The notes: generated by a model from the letters alone, not told the origin. A stretch of DNA of 64,000 nucleotides from Spiroplasma citri (GCF_001886855.1 NZ_CP013197.1:186001-250000); one strand, 5' to 3'. Shown: positions 1 to 12,122, counted from the stretch's first letter. Numbers and translations are program-made.

Positions 1-282
1 GAAGACTTAGAAAAAAGTGTTAAAGCAGCTGTTATGGAATGATTACCAAAAGAATATCGTGCTGGAATTTCTTTAAATACGGTAATTAAGCAAAAACCAA
101 CTGGAGCACCTGGTGCTGAGTTAGTAAAAGGAGAATATATTGTTACAGTTACACCTAGCCGGGGAAAAGTAACAGGTAGTTATGAAATGAAATTTAATGT
201 AATGCAATTCACAACCAATGAAACAATTGATCTTTATTGAGCTGGCGTTGACATTCCTGTTGCTAATATTACTAATGGATAA
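1..282 (+). CDS. 3' end of a surface-protein-like gene (partial)
   Basis: The frame is open from the first base to TAA at 280-282, giving 93 residues of the C-terminus, with two TGA codons read as Trp. The tail has a short beta-rich pattern (a TVTP stretch followed by Gly/Ser and alternating hydrophobic residues). This resembles the repeat unit of the lipoprotein at 13113 and other spiroplasma surface lipoproteins, but it is not recognisably spiralin. The signal peptide lies outside the window, so lipoprotein status is inferred. It ends just before a strong terminator and is transcriptionally separate from uvrB. Confidence 0.5.
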
Positions 283-310
283 AAAAGTAAAAGGGATTTT
301 ACTTTTTTAT
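281..310 (+). terminator. Rho-independent terminator
   Basis: A perfect 12-bp stem (281-292 with 297-308) around a GGGA loop, with the T-run formed by its own 3' arm. It follows directly on the stop codon of the upstream lipoprotein-like gene. Confidence 0.85.
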
Positions 311-337
311 TTTTAAGATAATTATAAGGAAGATTGA

Positions 338-343
338 TATAAT
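338..343 (+). promoter_or_regulatory. -10 box of the uvrB promoter
   Basis: TATAAT lies 40 bases upstream of the uvrB start codon, in the gap after the terminator at 281-310. No convincing -35 hexamer is visible at 16-18 bp, so this is a -10 call only. Confidence 0.5.
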
Positions 344-382
344 TATTAAAGAAAAACAAAACTATAAAGGAGTAGTGAAATA

Positions 383-2347
383 ATGTTTAAATTAACATCT
401 AATTATTTACCAGCTGGTGATCAACCGCGGGCAATTGAAAAATTAACTACCAATTTATTCGCAAACAAAAAGCATCAAGTTTTGTTAGGAGCAACCGGAA
501 CTGGAAAAACATTTACAATGGCAAATGTTATTGAAAATTATCAGAAGCCAACATTGGTGATGGCTCATAATAAAACATTAGCAATGCAACTATATGTTGA
601 GTTAAAAGAAATGTTTCCAGAAAATCGTGTTGAGTATTTTGTTTCAAACTTTGATTTTTATCAACCAGAAGCTTATTTACCAGGAAAAGATTTATATATT
701 AATAAAGATGCTCGCCAAAATATGGAATTAGACATGATGCGGTTAAGTGCTTTTAATGCTTTAACAACTCGAAAAGATGTTATTGTCGTAGCTTCTGTTG
801 CTGCCATTTATGGGGCACAAGATCCAAATGAATATAAAAAATCTTTTTTACAAATTAATCGTAATCAAAAAATTAGTAAAAAAGATTTAGCCAATTTTTT
901 AGTATCATCAGGATATGTTCGTAATGATATTGAATTAATTCCAGGTACTTTTAGTGCTAAAGGTGATGTGATTAAAATTGTTCCAGGCTGAAATGTTAAA
1001 ACATTTATTCGAATTGATTTGTTTGGTGATGAAATTGATGATTTAGCTTATATTGATGGAATCACTGGTGATGTTACACAGCGGTTATCAACATTAACAA
1101 TTTTTCCAGCGCAAGATTATATTACTTCTCCAGAACGATTAGTTGAAGCAATTAAACGCATTGAAGCAGAGTTAAAGGTTCGCTTAGTTGAATTAGAAGT
1201 GGCTGGAAAAATTGTTGAGTTACAACGTTTAAAACAACGTACGGAATATGATTTAGATTTACTCCGTGAAAGTGGGATATGTTCTGGAATTGAAAATTAT
1301 TCACGACATTTAGATTTACGAGAAGAAGGTGAAGCTCCTTATACTTTGATTGATTTTTTTGGCGAAGATTTTTTAACTATTATTGATGAATCACATATGT
1401 CATTACCGCAAATTCGAGCAATGTATAACACAGATCGAAGTCGAAAAGAAACATTAGTAAATTATGGTTTTCGTTTAAAAAGTGCATTAGATAATCGCCC
1501 CCTAAATTTTGATGAATTTAATCAAAAATTAAAAAATGTTATTTATGTTTCAGCAACGCCGGGGGATTATGAATTAGGTTTAGTGAATAACCAAGTGGTT
1601 GAACAAATTATTCGTCCAACAGGGTTATTAGATCCAACAGTAGAAGTAAAATCAACAGTAGGACAAATTGATGATATTATTGAGCAAGTAAAAATACGCC
1701 GCAAAAAAAATGAACGTGTTTTTATTACTACTTTAACAATTCGTATGTCAGAAGATTTAACAAGTTATTTACAAGAACAAAATGTTAAAGTTGCATATTT
1801 GCATAGTGAATTAAAAACTTTAGAACGTAGTCAAATCTTATTGGATTTACGAAAAGGAGTATATGATTGCATTGTTGGTGTTAACTTAATTCGTGAAGGG
1901 ATTGATATTCCAGAAGTATCATTAATTTGTATTCTTGATGCTGATAAGCAAGGATTTTTACGAAATGAACGAAGTTTAATTCAAACAATTGGACGTGCTG
2001 CAAGGAATGCTGCTGGACATGTTATTTTATATGCTGATACTGTTTCTGAATCAATGGAAAAAGCAATGCAAGAAACTGCTCGTCGACGTCAAATTCAAGA
2101 GGCATATAATTTGAAATATCATATTACTCCAACGACAATTATTAAGAATATTCGTGATTATACTAATATTAAACGGCAAGATGATAAATTACATAAAATT
2201 AAAAATAAAAAATCAAAAGAATATAAAACAGCTAAAGAAGGATTACTACAAGATTTACGAAAAGAAATGTATGAAGCAAGTAAAAAACTTGATTTTGAAC
2301 GAGCTGCAGAATTACGCGATATTATTATTGAAATTGAAGCAGAATAA
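383..2347 (+). CDS. uvrB: Excinuclease ABC subunit B
   Basis: UvrB is the damage-verifying helicase of nucleotide excision repair. It is loaded by UvrA (encoded at 16841) and recruits UvrC. The protein is 654 aa with one TGA-Trp at 989. It has the Walker A GATGTGKT at residues 36-43, the beta-hairpin region with YQPEAY near residue 93, motif II DESH, helicase C-terminal motifs including the QTIGRAAR stretch, and a C-terminal UVR motif (FERAAELRD) that binds UvrC. An AAAGGAG ribosome site lies about 10 bases before ATG 383. Length and motifs are complete. Confidence 0.97.
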
Positions 2348-2386
2348 TGATTTGTGATAGTATTAATTTACAGGGAGGGACTGGAA

Positions 2387-3310
2387 ATGACAAAATTTAT
2401 TGTAAAAGATATTGTTGATAAATTTGGCTATGAGGTTTTAGCTGGAGCCGATGGTATTAATCGACCTATTAAAATTTATGGTCTTAATCGACCAGGGTTA
2501 GAATTAGCTGGTTTTGATTTTGAAAAAAATAATAGTAATCGCCGGGTAGTTTTGTTATCAAATAAAGAGCAGTTATTTGTGAATACTTTAAGTGAAACAG
2601 TAAAAAGAGAACGCTATGAGTATATTTTAAATGAAAACATTCCGATGATTATTTTAACGGAAAAATTTACTGATAAATTATTATTAGAAATTGCGGAAAA
2701 ACATAGTTGTCCAGTTGTTCGTGCAAGCAATATTACAACAAGCCGTTTATATCAAATGGTATTAGAATTTTTTGATGAGCATTTTGCACCAGTAACAGAA
2801 GAACATGCATCATTAATTAATGTTTTTGGAAAAGGAATTTTATTAAAAGGAAAATCGGGAATTGGGAAGTCAGAAATAACACTAGAATTAATTAAAAAAA
2901 ATCATTTGTTTGTTGGTGATGATCGTATTATTGTTCAGCAACGAAATAATAGGTTATATGGCCAATCTCATGAAATATTAAAAAATTTAATTGAGGTTCG
3001 CGGTTTAGGAATTTTAGATTTAAGTAAAATTTATGGTTTACAAGTGCTATTAGATGAATCAAAAATTGATTTAGTAATTGAATTAATTCATTTAGATGAT
3101 GAACAATATAAATCAATTGACCGATTAGGAAGTAAATATAAGCATATTAAAATTTTAGATACAAAAGTACCAATTGTAACAATTCCAGTTACATATGGGC
3201 GTAATGTTAGTGAATTAGTTGAGACAGCAGTTTCAAAATTAAAATTAGATGAAGCGGGAATTTCTTCAATGCAAATTTTACAAGATTGTTTTAAAAAATA
3301 TTCAAAATAG
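2387..3310 (+). CDS. hprK: HPr kinase/phosphorylase
   Basis: HprK phosphorylates and dephosphorylates Ser46 of HPr, linking PTS sugar uptake to glycolytic state. The 307-aa protein has the N-terminal domain, His140 followed by the P-loop GKSGIGKS at residues 155-162, and the family signature (VRGLGILD) near residue 205. ATG 2387 is preferred over an in-frame GTG at 2354. It has a GGGAGG site at the right distance, and the 2354 start would nearly abut uvrB and add residues not typical of the family. It heads the hprK-lgt-trxB cluster, an arrangement common in Firmicutes. Confidence 0.95.
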   Translation: MTKFIVKDIVDKFGYEVLAGADGINRPIKIYGLNRPGLELAGFDFEKNNSNRRVVLLSNKEQLFVNTLSETVKRERYEYILNENIPMIILTEKFTDKLLLEIAEKHSCPVVRASNITTSRLYQMVLEFFDEHFAPVTEEHASLINVFGKGILLKGKSGIGKSEITLELIKKNHLFVGDDRIIVQQRNNRLYGQSHEILKNLIEVRGLGILDLSKIYGLQVLLDESKIDLVIELIHLDDEQYKSIDRLGSKYKHIKILDTKVPIVTIPVTYGRNVSELVETAVSKLKLDEAGISSMQILQDCFKKYSK

Positions 3311-3331
3311 AATTGAGAAGGAGTTTATAGT

Positions 3332-4537
3332 GTGAATTTAGCAACATGAATTGCCCATGATACTTATGGAAATTGATTTCGTCCTTATTGATTTTTAATT
3401 TTTTGTGGTTTTGCAATTACCATTATTTTATCGTGGGTTAATTTTTGTAAGCGTGATATTCCGACGCAAGGATTTTACTGAGGAATTTTTGTAATTACTC
3501 CAATTGCGTTATTGGGAGCCAGTTTTTTTGGCAAATATGATGTTAAAAATCCAATTTTCTTTTTTACATTATTTGCCTTCTGAGAACCGGGAATGAGCAT
3601 TCATGGGGGGCTAATTTTTGGTTTAATTACATGTTGAATTTGATTTGGTTTTGAATCACGAAAGCATAATATTTCATTATGAGTATATGCAGATTTAATT
3701 GTTTCAAATATTTTATTAGCACAGGCAATTGGACGATGAGGTAATTTTTTTAATCATGAGTTGTTAGGAGCACCAATTGCTCGAGAACAATTAATGTGAT
3801 TACCAAGTTTTATTCGTGATAATTTATTTAAATGATATGTTCCAACTCCGGTACCAAATAATTTTCATCCAACAGAGGCAATTGGTATTAATGGAAATCC
3901 CGCTAATCCAACTGATTTTAATAATGTGCAATATTTTCAACCAATTTTTTTATATGAATCATTGGCTAATATTTTATTATGATTTTTAATTGTGATTGCA
4001 TTACCATTAATATTACGTTATAGTTATTATTGACGGTTTAAAAAAGAAGAACCCGATTTTATGCAGTTATCGTGAAAAGGTGTTTGAGCAAAATGATACT
4101 ATGATATCAAACCTGATCCAATGCTTGTCAATAATTTAGCACAACAAGTAAATTTGAAAAAAGTTTATTTTAAAAATAAACATAAGATGACAAAAAAACA
4201 AGTGATAAAAGCACATTGGGAATATTATGGTTCACGATTAAAACAAATTTTTACAGCTGATGTCCGAGAATTAGAAAAAATAGAAAACCCTCATCGTTTA
4301 AAAATTTTACGTTGTGGAATTAAAACTGGGATGTATATTGCTGGTTATAATTTAATTCGGATTATTTTAGAAACACAACGAGATGATCATGATTTATTTT
4401 TAAAAAATATGCGAACATTGGATTATGTTATTCTTAGTTTAATGATTGTAATTGGTATTATTTTAATATTATTTGCCCAATGAATAGCTGTTATAAAATG
4501 AAGAAAAGGCGGATGATTATATGAAAAACAATACTAA
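3332..4537 (+). CDS. lgt: Prolipoprotein diacylglyceryl transferase
   Basis: Lgt transfers diacylglycerol from phosphatidylglycerol to the lipobox cysteine of prelipoproteins, the first step for the many spiroplasma surface lipoproteins. The gene is rich in TGA-Trp codons. GTG 3332 is the likely start, with GAGAAGGAG upstream. The 401-aa protein shows several membrane helices, the GRWGNFFNHE signature and the downstream FHPT..LYES motif. The C-terminus is extended compared with typical 260-300-aa Lgt, with a charged stretch and a last hydrophobic helix. It overlaps the trxB start by 17 bases, implying translational coupling. Confidence 0.93.
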
Positions 4538-5462
4538 TGAAATATATGATATTTTAATTATTGGGGCTGGCCCTGGTGGTATGACTGCAGCAATTTATGC
4601 TGCACGAGCAATGGCAAATATTGCAATGATTGAAAAAGGAGCACCCGGGGGAAAAGTAACAAAGACAAGTGAAATTGAAAATTATCCTGGTTTTGATAGC
4701 ATTCAAGGTTATGAATTAGCAATGAAAATGTTTGACCAAACGCAAAAATTAAAAATTACATATATTGCCGATCGTGTAACAACCATTACAAAACAAGATA
4801 ATTTATTTAAATTAGAGTTATTTTCAAAAAAATTTTTATTAGCAAAAGCTGTTATTGTTGCAACTGGTACAGTTGAACGAAAATTAGGAGTGCCTGGCGA
4901 ATTAGAATTAGAAGGACATGGAGTTTCATACTGTGCGGTTTGTGATGGGGCATTATATAAAGGAAAAGATGTAGTTGTTGTTGGGGGAGGCTACGCTGCT
5001 CTGGAAGAAGCCCTTTATTTAGCTCGTTTTGTCAATAAAGTTTATTTAATTCATCGTCGTGCTGAATTTCGTGCTGATCATAATATTGTTAATAAAGTAA
5101 AAGCACATCCTAAAATTAATTTTATTATTGATACAATAGTAACTGAAATTAAGGATGTGACCGAAAAACGAGTGACAACAGTTGTTATTAAAAATGTTAA
5201 AACAAGCAAAATTGATAATTTAGCAGTTAGTGCTATTTTCCCATATATTGGGGCGATTCCAATTAGTGATTTTGCAAAAAACTTAGGGGTTTTAGATAAA
5301 GAAGGTTATTTTATTGTTAATAATAAATGTTTAACAGCATTGCCTGGATTATATGCCGCTGGTGATGTAACAAATACAACATTACGACAAATTGCAACTG
5401 CAATTAGTGATGGGGCAAAAGCAGCTCAATTTGTGTTAGAATATCTTGATAGTTGTCATTAA
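4521..5462 (+). CDS. trxB: Thioredoxin reductase
   Basis: A 313-aa FAD/NADPH flavoprotein that reduces thioredoxin in the cytoplasm. The N-terminal FAD-binding GAGPGG (residues 15-20), redox-active CAVC (C138 and C141), the NADPH-binding GGGYAA loop just after it and the C-terminal GDVTN FAD motif are all present. ATG lies inside the 3' end of lgt, and the SD-like AAGGCGG is within lgt. It completes the hprK-lgt-trxB cluster. Confidence 0.96.
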   Translation: MKNNTNEIYDILIIGAGPGGMTAAIYAARAMANIAMIEKGAPGGKVTKTSEIENYPGFDSIQGYELAMKMFDQTQKLKITYIADRVTTITKQDNLFKLELFSKKFLLAKAVIVATGTVERKLGVPGELELEGHGVSYCAVCDGALYKGKDVVVVGGGYAALEEALYLARFVNKVYLIHRRAEFRADHNIVNKVKAHPKINFIIDTIVTEIKDVTEKRVTTVVIKNVKTSKIDNLAVSAIFPYIGAIPISDFAKNLGVLDKEGYFIVNNKCLTALPGLYAAGDVTNTTLRQIATAISDGAKAAQFVLEYLDSCH

Positions 5463-5524
5463 AAAGTTATTTTTGCGGTAAGATATATATTGGATAAATG
5501 TGAAAAAGAAAGTGAGAAGGATTT

Positions 5525-6763
5525 ATGACAAACAAAAAAGAATTAAAAGATGTTCAAGTTAAAGGAAAAAAAGTTTTAGTCCGTGTTGATTTTAATGTGC
5601 CAATGAAGGATGGTCAAGTTACTGATGATAATCGTATTATTGCAGCTTTACCAACAATTAAATATTTGATAGCACAAGAAGCAAAAGTAATTTTATTTTC
5701 TCATTTAGGGAAAGTTAAAACAGCTGATGATTTAGAAAAACATGATATGGCTCCAGTAGCAAAGGTATTAGAACAAAAATTAGGACAACCAGTTAAATTT
5801 ATTAATGCCTTTGAAGGAAAACAATTGGAAGAAGCTATTAACGAAATGCACAATAAAGAGGTCATTTTATTTCAAAATACACGCTTTGCTGACATTATTA
5901 ATAGTAATGGTCAAATTAGTGTTGATAGTGAGGGCAAAGCAGCGGCAAAACGAGAAAGTAAAAATGATTCTGCTTTAGGGAAATATTGAGCAAGTTTAGG
6001 AGATGTTTTTGTTAATGATGCATTTGGAACTGCACATCGTGCTCATGCTTCAAATGTTGGTATTGCAGAAAATATTACTGAATCATGTTTAGGCTTTTTA
6101 GTGGAAAAAGAAGTAAAAATGTTATCACAATGCGTAGACAATCCAGTTAAACCATTTGTTGCTATTATTGGTGGTGCAAAAGTTTCAGATAAAATTGGGG
6201 TAATTGAACATTTATTAACAAAAGCAGATAAGATTCTAATTGGTGGTGGAATGGCATATACTTTTTTTGCTGCACAAGGTCACAAAATTGGAAAATCATT
6301 ATTAGAAGTTGATAAAGTTGAAATTGCTAAAACCTTTTTAGCAAAAGGACAAGGGAAAATTATTTTACCAATTGATGCGTTAGAAGCACCAGAATTTGCT
6401 GATGTTCCAGCAAAAGTTACAACAGGTTTTGATATTGATGATGGTTATATGGGATTAGATATTGGTCCCAAAACAATTGAATTGTTTAAAAAAGAATTAG
6501 CAGATGCAAAAACAGTTACTTGAAATGGGCCAATGGGAGTTTTTGAATTTAAAAATTATAGTATTGGAACAAAAGCTGTTTGTGAAGCAATTGCTGAACT
6601 AAAAGGAGCCTTTACTTTAATTGGAGGAGGAGATTCAGCGGCAGCAGCAATTCAATTAGGGTATAAAGATAAGTTTACGCATATATCAACTGGTGGTGGT
6701 GCTAGCTTAGAATATATGGAAGGTAAACCGCTACCTGGAATTGAAGCTGTTCAAAGTAAATAA
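5525..6763 (+). CDS. pgk: Phosphoglycerate kinase
   Basis: Transfers phosphate from 1,3-bisphosphoglycerate to ADP, the first ATP-yielding step of glycolysis. The 412-aa protein has the N-terminal RVDFNVP signature near residue 20, the GGAKVSDK motif near residue 215, and the C-terminal GGGDSAAA nucleotide-binding loop. Two in-frame TGA codons encode Trp. It is a separate unit ended by the hairpin at 6770. gap (24710) and tpiA (12233) are encoded elsewhere in the window. Confidence 0.97.
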
Positions 6764-6769
6764 CATAAT

Positions 6770-6794
6770 AAAACGACAAAAATGTCGTTTTTTT
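6770..6794 (+). terminator. Terminator after pgk
   Basis: Stem AAACGACA with TGTCGTTT (6771-6778 and 6783-6790), a 4-base loop and a T-run, 7 bases after the pgk stop. Confidence 0.85.
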
Positions 6795-6896
6795 GTGGCA
6801 ACATATAACATAATGGAATAACTATACCAACTATTATTTTTTATGATAAAATAAGTATGAATGTTTATAATTATATAGAATAGAGGAGATAATTAA

Positions 6897-9287
6897 ATGG
6901 CAGTTAGCGATCGTAAAATTGTAAAAAAACATGGCAAAATAGCAGATAAAATTATGGCGTTAGATAAAACAATGCAAGCATTATCTGATGATGCATTAAA
7001 AACAAAAACAAATGAATTTAAGGCTAAATTAGCAGAAGGTGTATCATTAAATGATATTTTAATTGAAGCATTTGCTGTTGCCCGTGAAGCAGCTCGTCGA
7101 ATTTTAGCATTACATGCTTATCGTGTCCAACTAATTGGGGGTATTGTTCTTCATGAAGGAGATGTAGCTGAAATGAAAACAGGAGAAGGAAAAACCTTAA
7201 CTGCTTTAATGCCAACATATTTAAATGCTTTAACTGGGAAGGGCGTTCATGTTGTTACTGTTAATGAATATTTATCGAGACGGGATTCAGAAATTAATGG
7301 TCAAGTTTTTAGCTTTTTAGGTTTAACAGTTGGGTTAAATTCTCGTGATATTACTAAAGATGCAAAAAGAGAAGCCTATAGTTGTGATATTACTTATACT
7401 ACCAATGCTGAATTAGGATTTGATTATTTACGAGATAACATGGTAAAAGTTTACAGTGAGAAAGTCCAACGAGGATTAAATTATGCCATTATTGATGAGG
7501 CTGATTCAATTTTAATTGATGAGTCAAGAACGCCATTAATTATTTCAGGAGGACGACAAAACCGAACACCACAATACCAAGCAGCTGATCATTTTGCAAA
7601 ATCATTATCTCGTGATAATGATTTTGAAGTTGATTTAGAAACTAAACAAGTTTATTTAACTCCAGAAGGAATTACTAAAGCAGAAAAGATTTTTTCAATT
7701 AATTCTTTATTTGATATTAAAAATACTGAATTATACCACTTAATCTTAAATGCCTTAAAAGCTAATTTTGTTTTTAAAAATGGTGTTGAATATGTTGTTC
7801 AAAATAATGAAATTATTTTAATTGATCAGTTTACTGGTCGTTTAATGCCGGGACGTGCTTATAGTGATGGTTTGCAACAATCATTGCAAGCAAAAGAACG
7901 TGTTGAAATTGAAGAAGAAACAGTGACAATGGCAACAATTACTTACCAAAACTTTTTCCGATTATATAATAAATTAAGTGGGATGACTGGTACTGCAAAA
8001 ACAGAGGAAGAAGAATTTATTAAAATTTATAATATGCGTGTAATTCAAGCCCCAACTAATAGACCATTAATTCGCCGTGATGAACCTGATTATATGTTTG
8101 CAAATCGTGATGCAAAAATGCAAGCAATGATGAAAGAAATTATTACCTTGCATGAAAAGGGACAACCAATTTTAATTGGAACAACTTCAGTTGATTCTTC
8201 AGAAATTGTGTCACATTATTTGCGAAATGCTAAATTGAAATTTGAAATGTTAAATGCAAAAAATCATGAACGTGAAGCAGACATTATTGCAATTTCTGGT
8301 GAAAAAGGAGCTATTACATTAGCAACAAATATGGCTGGTCGGGGAACAGATATTAAATTAGGTGAAGGTGTTAAAGAAATTGGTGGACTAGCTGTTTTTG
8401 GTGTTGAACGAAACGAATCACGTCGAATTGATAACCAGTTACGAGGACGAGCAGGACGACAAGGAGATCCTGGTTTTTCACGTTTTTATGTTGCAATGGA
8501 TGATGAATTAATGATGCGTTTTGGTGGTGAACGTTTGCGTCGAATTTTTGCACGATTAGGTTCAAATTTTATTCAATCACGAATGTTAACAAGAGCAATT
8601 TCTAATGCGCAAAAAAAAGTTGAGGGGATGAATTTTGATCAACGAAAACATATTTTAGATTATGATAATGTTTTAGCACAACATCGTGAAGCTATGTATG
8701 CGCGGCGTGATCAAATTTTAACAGCAACTGATTTAAAACCAATTATTAAAAAAATGCAATATTCTGCAGCTTATGATTTAACAAAAATATTTGGTAATGA
8801 ATCGCATGGGGAATGATTCATTCATTATGATAACTTAATTAAAGGAGTTAATAATAAAGCTGTTGCAGCTAATGTCTTAGATAAAGCAGCTATGGAAAAA
8901 ATGACTCGTGAAGAAGTTGCTAAATATGTTGCAACAAAAATGTATGAATTTTATTTAGCACGAACAGAAGATGTTCCTGCTGATGTTATGAATCAAATTG
9001 AACGGAATGCAATTATTACTTCGTTTGATGATTATTGAACAAAACATATTGACCAAGCAAGTAAATTACGAAGTGGAATTTACTTACGAAGTTATGCTCA
9101 AACAAATCCATTGCACGCTTATGTTGAAGAATCTGCAAAATTATTTGAGCATATGCAATTGTCAATTGCACATGAAGTTGTAATTAAATTAGCAAATGTT
9201 GTTATTCGCAAAGTCGATGGTGACATTGAAGCTGACCCGTTTTATGATTCAGAGCAAGAAGTTCGAGAATTCAAACAAAAAGGTTAA
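6897..9287 (+). CDS. secA: Preprotein translocase ATPase
   Basis: SecA drives post-translational secretion through SecYEG (secE is at 33992). The 796-aa protein has Walker A GEGKT near residue 97, the DEADSILIDESRTPL motif II region near residue 200, the preprotein cross-linking domain, and the GRAGRQGDPG helicase motif. Three TGA-Trp codons fall in the last quarter. The C-terminus ends soon after the scaffold domain and lacks the Cys-rich zinc-binding, SecB-binding tail, as expected in mollicutes without SecB. GAGGAG precedes ATG 6897. Confidence 0.96.
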
Positions 9288-9354
9288 TTAATGAGCCACT
9301 ATTCTAAAGTAATGGTTTTTCTGTATTATTAAATTATTAGAATGGAAAATAAAC

Positions 9355-10290
9355 ATGAGTTTTGCATTGGAAGTAAAAGAGGAAATTGTTAGAAAAGAAT
9401 TTGACCAAATGTGCCAGAAAGCTTTTTTAAGTGGTTTTGTTAAATATAATATGACATTAAATATTAGTAATCATTTTTTTAACTTTGAAGTAACCTCAAT
9501 TAGTAATTTAATTATTCGAACAATTTATACGTTTTTAAAAAATTTATATCAAGTTAAAATTGACATTATTATTATTCAAGGCACAAAATTAAAAAATAAC
9601 AAAACTTTTAGTTTACGAATTAAAGAACGAGCTACTGAAATATTAAAAGATCTACAAATTTTTGATGCAAAAACTAATCAAAAAATTATTACCATCCCAT
9701 CAGAAAGAAATGAACGACAACAACGGGCTTATATTGCGGGAATTTTTGTTGCATGTGGTAGTGTTAATTCACCAGAAACAAGTAATTATCATTTAGAAGT
9801 TCAGTTTAATGATGAAGTTTCAGCACAATATTTTCAAAAATTATTGTATAAATTTCATTTTCCTTTCAAGATAATTGTGCGTCATGATCGCTATGTTTGT
9901 TATTTAAAAAAATCAATTTTAGTTTCAGATTTCTTGAAATTAATTGATGCAATTAATAGTGTATTAGCTTTTGAAAATACTCGTATTTCAAGGGATATGG
10001 TTAATAGTATTAATCGTTTAAATAATATTGAAATTTCAAATCAACAAAAAGCAATTAAAGCTGGAGAAGAACAAGTTACAATGATTAATTATTTACTTGA
10101 ACATGATTTGTTTGATGAACTAAATGAAAATACCAAAAAAGTAGCTCTATTACGGATTGCTTATCCTGATGCATCGTTACAAGATTTGTCAGCATTATTA
10201 GAAAATGAAAGTAATATTGAAATTTCCAAATCTGGAGTAAACCACTTATTCCGTGAAATTAAGAAAAAATATTATGAAAATATAAAATAA
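9355..10290 (+). CDS. whiA: WhiA family DNA-binding protein
   Basis: A 311-aa WhiA homologue (DUF199). Its N-terminal part is related to LAGLIDADG folds and it has a C-terminal helix-turn-helix, visible as the segment around residues 255-300 ending in the NHLFREI-type helix. In Actinobacteria WhiA controls sporulation, and in Bacillus it affects division and chromosome segregation. Its role in wall-less mollicutes is not established. It follows secA with a 67-base gap and weak ribosome site. Confidence 0.9.
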   Translation: MSFALEVKEEIVRKEFDQMCQKAFLSGFVKYNMTLNISNHFFNFEVTSISNLIIRTIYTFLKNLYQVKIDIIIIQGTKLKNNKTFSLRIKERATEILKDLQIFDAKTNQKIITIPSERNERQQRAYIAGIFVACGSVNSPETSNYHLEVQFNDEVSAQYFQKLLYKFHFPFKIIVRHDRYVCYLKKSILVSDFLKLIDAINSVLAFENTRISRDMVNSINRLNNIEISNQQKAIKAGEEQVTMINYLLEHDLFDELNENTKKVALLRIAYPDASLQDLSALLENESNIEISKSGVNHLFREIKKKYYENIK

Positions 10291-10357
10291 TTTATGTTAT
10301 AATTCATTTATTATTTTTTATTAAAAAATAGGTCATTAAAAAATGGAGGAAAAACTA

Positions 10358-11776
10358 ATGGGAAAGCCTAAAAAGCACGTTAAATTTTTTGAATTTTTAA
10401 CTGTTTTTTCAACAGCAATTGGAATTACAATTGGAGTTGGAATTTATTTAAAAAATGATACTTCAGAAGGACATCTTTTATATTTTACTCAAAATCCTTA
10501 TTTATCAATTGGGTTATGAATTTTAGTTGGGATTTTAGGAATGGCAATGATTATGGTCTTTATTGAAGTTACATCAGTAAAAACTAAAAGTGGACATGGT
10601 ACATTACCATCTTGGGCTAATGTTTTAATTGGTCGGCAAGTTGGTAGTTTAGTAGCATTATTTTATATCTTTTTTTATTTCCCAATTTTATTGGGTATTT
10701 TCCCAATTTTTAGTATTAATGCAATGTTTGAAGGAATTGAAGAGCAAAGCATTAGTAAGGGAACACAACATATAATTGCGATTATTGTTGGTCTTGTTAT
10801 TTTAATTTTATTTTACTTAATAAATATTTTTTTACGAAATGCTGGGAAATGAGTTCAAACAATTGGAACATTTATTAAATTTATTCCGTTAATAGTTAGC
10901 TTAGTTATAGGTTTTGTTGCTCCAATTGAAAATAATGTTTTTAATAAGTATAAGGAATTAAATTTTGGTAATTTCTTTATGGGGATTTTACCAGTACTAT
11001 TTTCATTTGATGGTTTTATTTATGCTGCAGGATTGCAAAAAGAAGTTTCTAACAAAAATGTTGTTCCGAAGGCATTATTTGCTGCAATGTTATTCATTAA
11101 TATTTTTTATATTTTAGAAGTTATTTCATTATTTTTAGGAACAAATGATGGTAGCGTTTTTACCTTATTTAAAAATCTACTTGGTGGTCCAGTTGCAAAA
11201 ATCTTAATGTGATTTATTATGTTAACAGCATTAATGAGCATTAATGGTCTAACCTTTGTTGCCCCTTCATTTGGACATACAGTGCAAGAAGAAAATCTTG
11301 TTTATATTGGAAAGAAAGAATTAAGTTATCAACAAATTGGTTTAATTCAAATGACAATTACTGTTTGTTTCAATTTAGTATTAATGGGACTTAGTCTTGG
11401 CGTTGTAGGCGATCCAATGTATTTATTAGATCTTTCTTCCAATGCAGTTAGTTTTACCGCTTTTCTGTGCTATATTAGTTTAATTATTGCTGTTTGTGTT
11501 AATCGTTATACAAAACGAGTAGAAGTAACAAAAGTAAAAGGAATATATTATTATGCTGGTTTTTCTCTTTTCTTACTAATAGGATCAATTGGTTATATTA
11601 TGTATAATTTCTTTGCTTATAGTAGTAATTATAAAACTTTATATAGTTTGTTAATTATTATTGGGGAAACATTAATAATATGAGGTATTAATGAATTGTT
11701 ATTATGACATAAAGCAACACCAGCTGATGGTGAAATAAAAATAAAAACCCCATTGATTAATAATGTTAATCAATAG
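10358..11776 (+). CDS. Amino acid permease, APC superfamily
   Basis: A 472-aa membrane protein with about 12 hydrophobic segments and a GIGVGIY-like glycine-rich first helix, typical of APC-type amino-acid transporters. Five TGA codons encode Trp. A GGAGG site precedes ATG 10358. Substrate cannot be read from the sequence. Its last 11 bases overlap the 3' end of the convergent rhodanese-like gene, so its own terminator is not separate. Confidence 0.85.
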
Positions 11777-12122
11777 GATTATAAGTAAGAATTTTATCAA
11801 GTTCATCAAGCTGATGAACTTTTTTTCATCCGCCAAGAAGAATATAAACTTTAAAATTATGCTTTTTTAATAAACGGTATAAATCTAAATGAGAATGACC
11901 AGCACTTGAAACAAAAAGAATCTTTTTATTTTTAGTTACTTTTTTTGAATAAATTAAACGGAAAAGATGATGAGGAATATTAATACTATTAATAATATGA
12001 CTTTCAATTCATTCTTCTTTTGGTCGAATATCAATAATTAATCATTTTTCTGAATTATTAATTTTTGGCAGTTTCTTAATTGATTTAGTATTGTATTTCA
12101 TTTGGAATGCTGATAAAAACAT
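11766..12122 (-). CDS. Rhodanese-like domain protein lacking the catalytic cysteine
   Basis: The minus strand encodes 118 aa from ATG at 12122, preceded by GAGGTG. The fold signature is clear: an N-terminal IDIRPKEEW motif, a central I..SINIPH segment, a FVSSAGHSH loop near residue 70 and a C-terminal LGGW motif (Trp by TGA). In sulfurtransferases the loop starts with a catalytic Cys; here that position is Ser. It is therefore probably a non-catalytic, binding-type rhodanese domain. It overlaps the permease tail-to-tail by 11 bases. Confidence 0.8.

Noticed and set aside
1-282. Assignment of the first partial gene as spiralin
   Set aside because: The visible C-terminus does not match the spiralin sequence as I know it, and the neighbouring genes (uvrB) are not those of the spiralin operon.
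2354-2386. GTG 2354 as the hprK start
   Set aside because: ATG 2387 has a GGGAGG site and gives the family-typical N-terminus and P-loop position.
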